This document shows, piece by piece, positions 62,201-64,000 of a DNA stretch of 64,000 bases. This DNA is from Streptomyces roseicoloratus (GTDB lineage: Bacteria > Actinomycetota > Actinomycetes > Streptomycetales > Streptomycetaceae). The notes under the pieces are model-generated. The model was not told the DNA's origin. It did not search any database and worked only from the letters and a program-made list of their open reading frames with translations. How positions within the stretch are numbered: position 1 is the first letter of the stretch; each line of letters begins with the position of its first letter. The position numbers and the translations under genes are program-made. The stretch covers positions 1 through 64,000 of the forward strand of contig NZ_SDOY01000025.1 of the NCBI RefSeq assembly GCF_004117935.1, given 5' to 3'.

Positions 62201-62591
62201 TGATGCTCTTCGTGGTGTCCGAGCCGACCGCCGCGACGGTGACCGTGCGCGGCTGGTCGAACGGCTCGGAGCTGATCGTCGCGTGGAGGCCGGAGTGGCC
62301 GGCTGCCTGGGCGTCGCTGATCGGGGTGTCGGTGCCCGTCGCGTAGTCCGTCCAGACCGTTCCGGTGCCTTCCTGGGTGTGCGCGTAGCCGGTCGAGCCT
62401 GTGTGCTCGAGGGAGTCGACGCGCGGCCGCTCGCGCCCGGGATTCGGGATGACCACCTCGTCGGCGGTGGCCGTGGCGGCCGTGGCGGCCGTCGCGGCGT
62501 TCGCGGGTGCCGCGATCGCGGCGGTCAGGCCGGCCGTGATGCCGAGGGCGGTGGCCGCGGCCAGCGACGCTCTGCGGGCGTGCAGGTTCAA
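59202..62591 (-). CDS. Large secreted protein: beta-propeller plus three C-terminal LDTR repeats
   Basis: 1,129 residues, exported by a Sec-type signal peptide (cleavage near ANA, residue 32). An N-terminal region of about 620 residues consists of beta-propeller-like repeats. A FlgD-Ig-like domain follows (VAWDGKDSRGRGIESGQYRW). At the end are three copies, about 122 residues each, of a module running from PARLLDTR to GSVDLIADVAGYY. TTG 62591 is the start (AGGGGGA 6 bases upstream). Such modules occur on actinobacterial surface proteins, but their role is unknown; cell-wall or carbohydrate binding is a guess. Confidence 0.85.
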   Translation of the reverse strand: MNLHARRASLAAATALGITAGLTAAIAAPANAATAATAATATADEVVIPNPGRERPRVDSLEHTGSTGYAHTQEGTGTVWTDYATGTDTPISDAQAAGHSGLHATISSEPFDQPRTVTVAAVGSDTTKSITLPGGQVWSKTYNADTTLAYTGDAAGLTSLTLYRAAEDGTTTARSITDIPHGISPVIAVQQDLRGAILRLRPTADGTGGGTYLLDYTTATVKPLPAAMATTGSYALGDRHVVYYPGYGKPLVSVPRDNPAAQPVQTVLPTPVGNEGPGLAFAVSGDSVVYQRNLLYPENGYLAGHALRSVPVGGGAATELLKHAQQGSFATAPDGSVLVPGGSSALDWALHRISAGADGTPRVTRVRDIAPMPRKITQLAMGGDRLHYLSPTGRDGMVELAEVDTNVGGTPASTAPKTRFRFLSDAPSGLASLGDGDPVVAWRHSVVLPTSTSSFWPVEGIPEGATVVDGAGRFFLAKAGDATYVGDLERRYAGESGVLFTLRNSPAALWDTTLWKPSAATGTLVNSYDLKTKTTSAAIDLGSGCRPTELQASSGRWLYWACGADRAGVYDLGLKKSVPVPVGEALLGDGFVVRHEGDKLRLTDAVTGQTSDVADLPASAAGSGRRTTWTVDKFGGGVAYVDAAQDVHVKPAGLARRPLATLDSSVPALSYADLSGVEPENTWEPVWRFSRPVSWELKVTKGDGQVIRTFTGARSAGAAVRVAWDGKDSRGRGIESGQYRWELIARPLDGADAAQAGRGAFDVHGSSLTTVPGTYTPVTPARLLDTRSGLGAPKAKVGPNGTVLLKVGGRGGVPTEGLTSVVLNVTATNATADSFVSVYPYGTLRTSASSLNFTAGKTTANLVTVPVTDGYVQLYNKNGSVDLLADVAGYYQEGTAASSYEAVTPTRLMDTRTGTGVPKAKVGAGRTVTLGVTEPGVTAVAMNVTATNATATSFVAAYPYGTTRPDVSNLNFTAGQTVPNLVIVPVKDGRITFYNRAGSVDVIADVAGYFKQGTGSVFTGMQPKRMMDTRAGLGAPKGKVGAGQSVSLTVGTKYKAVVLNVTATNPTEASFVSVHPYGTTRTSASNLNFVAGQTVANGVVVPVEDGRITFYNKNGSVDLIADVTGYYTG

Positions 62592-62878
62592 GGAAGTCCC
62601 CCTCTGAGAAGCCTGATCAGGCGGGGGACGGGTGGCCGTCGTTCGCGCGTGCTCGCGCGGCCCCCTTCGGCACCTCCCGTCTCGAACCGCCCGTCCGAGA
62701 CCGTGATCGTAACAGCGGCCCCCTACGCGCCGGTAGGCGGTTTCGAACCGGTTCAGAAGACGGCGCCGAGCGTGATCGGCCCTGGTCGGGGGATTGCCGA
62801 AGCGCCGTGTGCGCATCTGGTCGCCCGTCCTGGAGGTCCGGCGGCGCGTGGCGTGGAACCGGGCCGCCCCGGAGGGTC
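62592..62878. promoter_or_regulatory. Intergenic region with promoter of the secreted protein gene
   Basis: No gene seen. Overlapping palindromes CGGTT-TCG-AACCG (62738-62750) and GAACCGGTTC (62745-62754) are operator candidates. Confidence 0.5.
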
Positions 62879-64000
62879 TCAGCCCCGGCCCAGCACCACC
62901 GTCCCCGACGAGCAGAACCAGCCGCCCGTCCCCGACGCCACCGCCAGTTCCGGCAGTGAGCCGTCCGGGCGCCGCACCTGGAGTCCCGGTGCCTCGCCGC
63001 GCAGCTGCCGTACGGCCTCCACGAGCAGGAACAGCCCCCGCATCCCCGGGTGGCAGGCGGACAGGCCGCCGCCGTCCGTGTTCACCGGCAGCCCGTCCTT
63101 CTCCGTGACGTACGCCCCGCCCTCGCCCTTCGCGCAGAAGCCCAGGTCCTCCAGCGTCACCAGGGTCATGTACGTGAACGCGTCGTAGATCTCCGCCAGT
63201 TCGACGTCGGCGGGCCGCACCCCCGCCCGCTCGAAGGCGAGCCGGCCGCTCACCGCCGCCGGCGAGACCGTGAAGTCCTCCCACTCCGACATCGTGGTGT
63301 GCGAGACGTGCGTGCCGGTGCCGAGCACCCACACCGGCGCCTTCGCCGTGTCCGGCACGTACTCCTCCGCCGCGAGCAGCACGGCGCAGCCGCCGTCGCT
63401 GCGGATGCAGCAGTGCAGCTTGGTGAACGGGTCCGCGATCATCGGGCCGTCGAGCACCTCGTCGACCGTGACCGGCTCGCGGAACATCGCCTCCGGGTTC
63501 AGCGCCGCGTTCGCCCGCGCCCGCACCGCCACCTCGGCCAGCTGCTCCAGCGTCGTGCCGTACTCGTGCATGTGGCGGCGCGCCGCCATCGCGTACTTGG
63601 CGATCAGGCTGTGCCCGTACGGCACTTCGAACTGCAGCGGCCCGCGGGAGCCGAACGACAGGTTGCCGGTGCGCCGGCGGGCCCGGATGTCGGCGCGGGC
63701 GGTGGAGCCGTAGACGAGCAGCACCGCGTTCGCGTGCCCGGCGGCTATGGCGTCGGCGGCGTGCGCCGCCATGACCTCCCAGGTGGCGCCTCCGACGGAG
63801 GTCGAGTCCACCCAGCGCGGGCGGAGCCCCAGGTACTCGGCGACCTCGACCGGTGCGAGGGTGCCGAGCCCCGCCGAGGCGAGGCCGTCGATCACGGAAC
63901 GGTCCAGGCCGCTGTCCGCGAGCGCGCGGCGGGCGGCCTGGGCGTGCAGGGCGTACGGCGTGGCCTCGTCGACCCGGCCGCAGTCGGAGAGGGAGATGCC
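62879..64000 (-). CDS. Thiolase-family protein (SCP-X type), C-terminal part
   Basis: The reading frame is open to the end of the window, so the 5' end lies outside. The visible 373 residues match lipid-transfer/SCP-X-type thiolases: HCCIRSDGGCAVLL, YDAFTYMTLVTLEDLGFC, and NTDGGGLSACHPGMRG. In this group the C-terminal Cys of classical thiolases is replaced and a catalytic His-Pro-Gly lies near the end. Probably acts in steroid or fatty-acid breakdown, or ketone formation. Confidence 0.88.
   Translation of the reverse strand, partial: GISLSDCGRVDEATPYALHAQAARRALADSGLDRSVIDGLASAGLGTLAPVEVAEYLGLRPRWVDSTSVGGATWEVMAAHAADAIAAGHANAVLLVYGSTARADIRARRRTGNLSFGSRGPLQFEVPYGHSLIAKYAMAARRHMHEYGTTLEQLAEVAVRARANAALNPEAMFREPVTVDEVLDGPMIADPFTKLHCCIRSDGGCAVLLAAEEYVPDTAKAPVWVLGTGTHVSHTTMSEWEDFTVSPAAVSGRLAFERAGVRPADVELAEIYDAFTYMTLVTLEDLGFCAKGEGGAYVTEKDGLPVNTDGGGLSACHPGMRGLFLLVEAVRQLRGEAPGLQVRRPDGSLPELAVASGTGGWFCSSGTVVLGRG

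Noticed and set aside
62592..63332. Extra N-terminal 247 residues on the secreted propeller protein
   Set aside because: No homology and Arg/Gly-rich; overlaps the thiolase gene on the same strand in another frame. TTG 62591 with a ribosome binding site and signal peptide fits.

Overview
The window is high-GC actinobacterial DNA from a Streptomyces-like chromosome. Nearly all codons end in G or C, GTG starts are common, TTA codons are rare, and the gene families include DUF3558, DUF2637, class I LysRS, futalosine menaquinone genes and Ccs-type cytochrome c biogenesis. It reads as chromosomal core interrupted by small accessory islands. I saw no rRNA, tRNA or CRISPR array.

Layout. 1-8.2 kb: the end of a membrane-anchored protein, argS, a divergent class I lysS, a DUF2637 membrane protein and two DUF3558 lipoproteins. 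8.4-10.5 kb: rtcB facing a free-standing LAGLIDADG endonuclease gene. 10.6-21 kb: single-gene units, including an SDR oxidoreductase, an AAA ATPase, an FAD monooxygenase with a divergent TetR regulator and clear operators, MarR, a Mut7-C protein, GNAT, AraC, a TIGR03086 protein, a substrate-binding-like protein and MerR. 21.2-25.4 kb: an accessory pair made of a membrane-tethered SMODS-associated-type NUDIX protein and a 1,038-residue protein with an APH-like kinase C-terminus. The second gene carries a TTA codon near its start.

26.5-34.4 kb is core: hemL, a phosphatase, a Tat-type deacetylase-like lipoprotein, and the cytochrome c maturation operon (TlpA/ResA, CcdA, ResB, CcsB). 34.5-42 kb is variable: an SRPBCC protein, a two-gene module (P-loop ATPase plus membrane receptor with a periplasmic-binding-protein domain), a solo TnpB element, a fungal-type cytosine deaminase, a flavin reductase, and a scar where a transporter gene and a LysR gene were both decapitated by one deletion. 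42.5-47.7 kb holds menaquinone genes (UbiD, MqnP, UbiX, AsnC regulator, MqnE) with an unannotated-size 44-residue protein between them. 48.8-50.4 kb is a cysteine-rich leader peptide in front of a DAACS transporter. 50.7-58.4 kb contains an acyl-CoA synthetase and a two-component system divergent from a lipoprotein/adaptor/MacB-like ABC efflux operon. 58.5-64 kb has a PdxH-family oxidase, a large secreted propeller protein with three C-terminal repeats, and the 3' part of a thiolase.

Best leads for something new: the NUDIX/kinase-like pair (21.2-25.4 kb); the ATPase/receptor pair (35.1-38.8 kb); rtcB with a recoded patch at its active-site motif next to an endonuclease gene; the duplicated hemL 5' end; and the Cys-rich leader that points to sulfur-controlled uptake.
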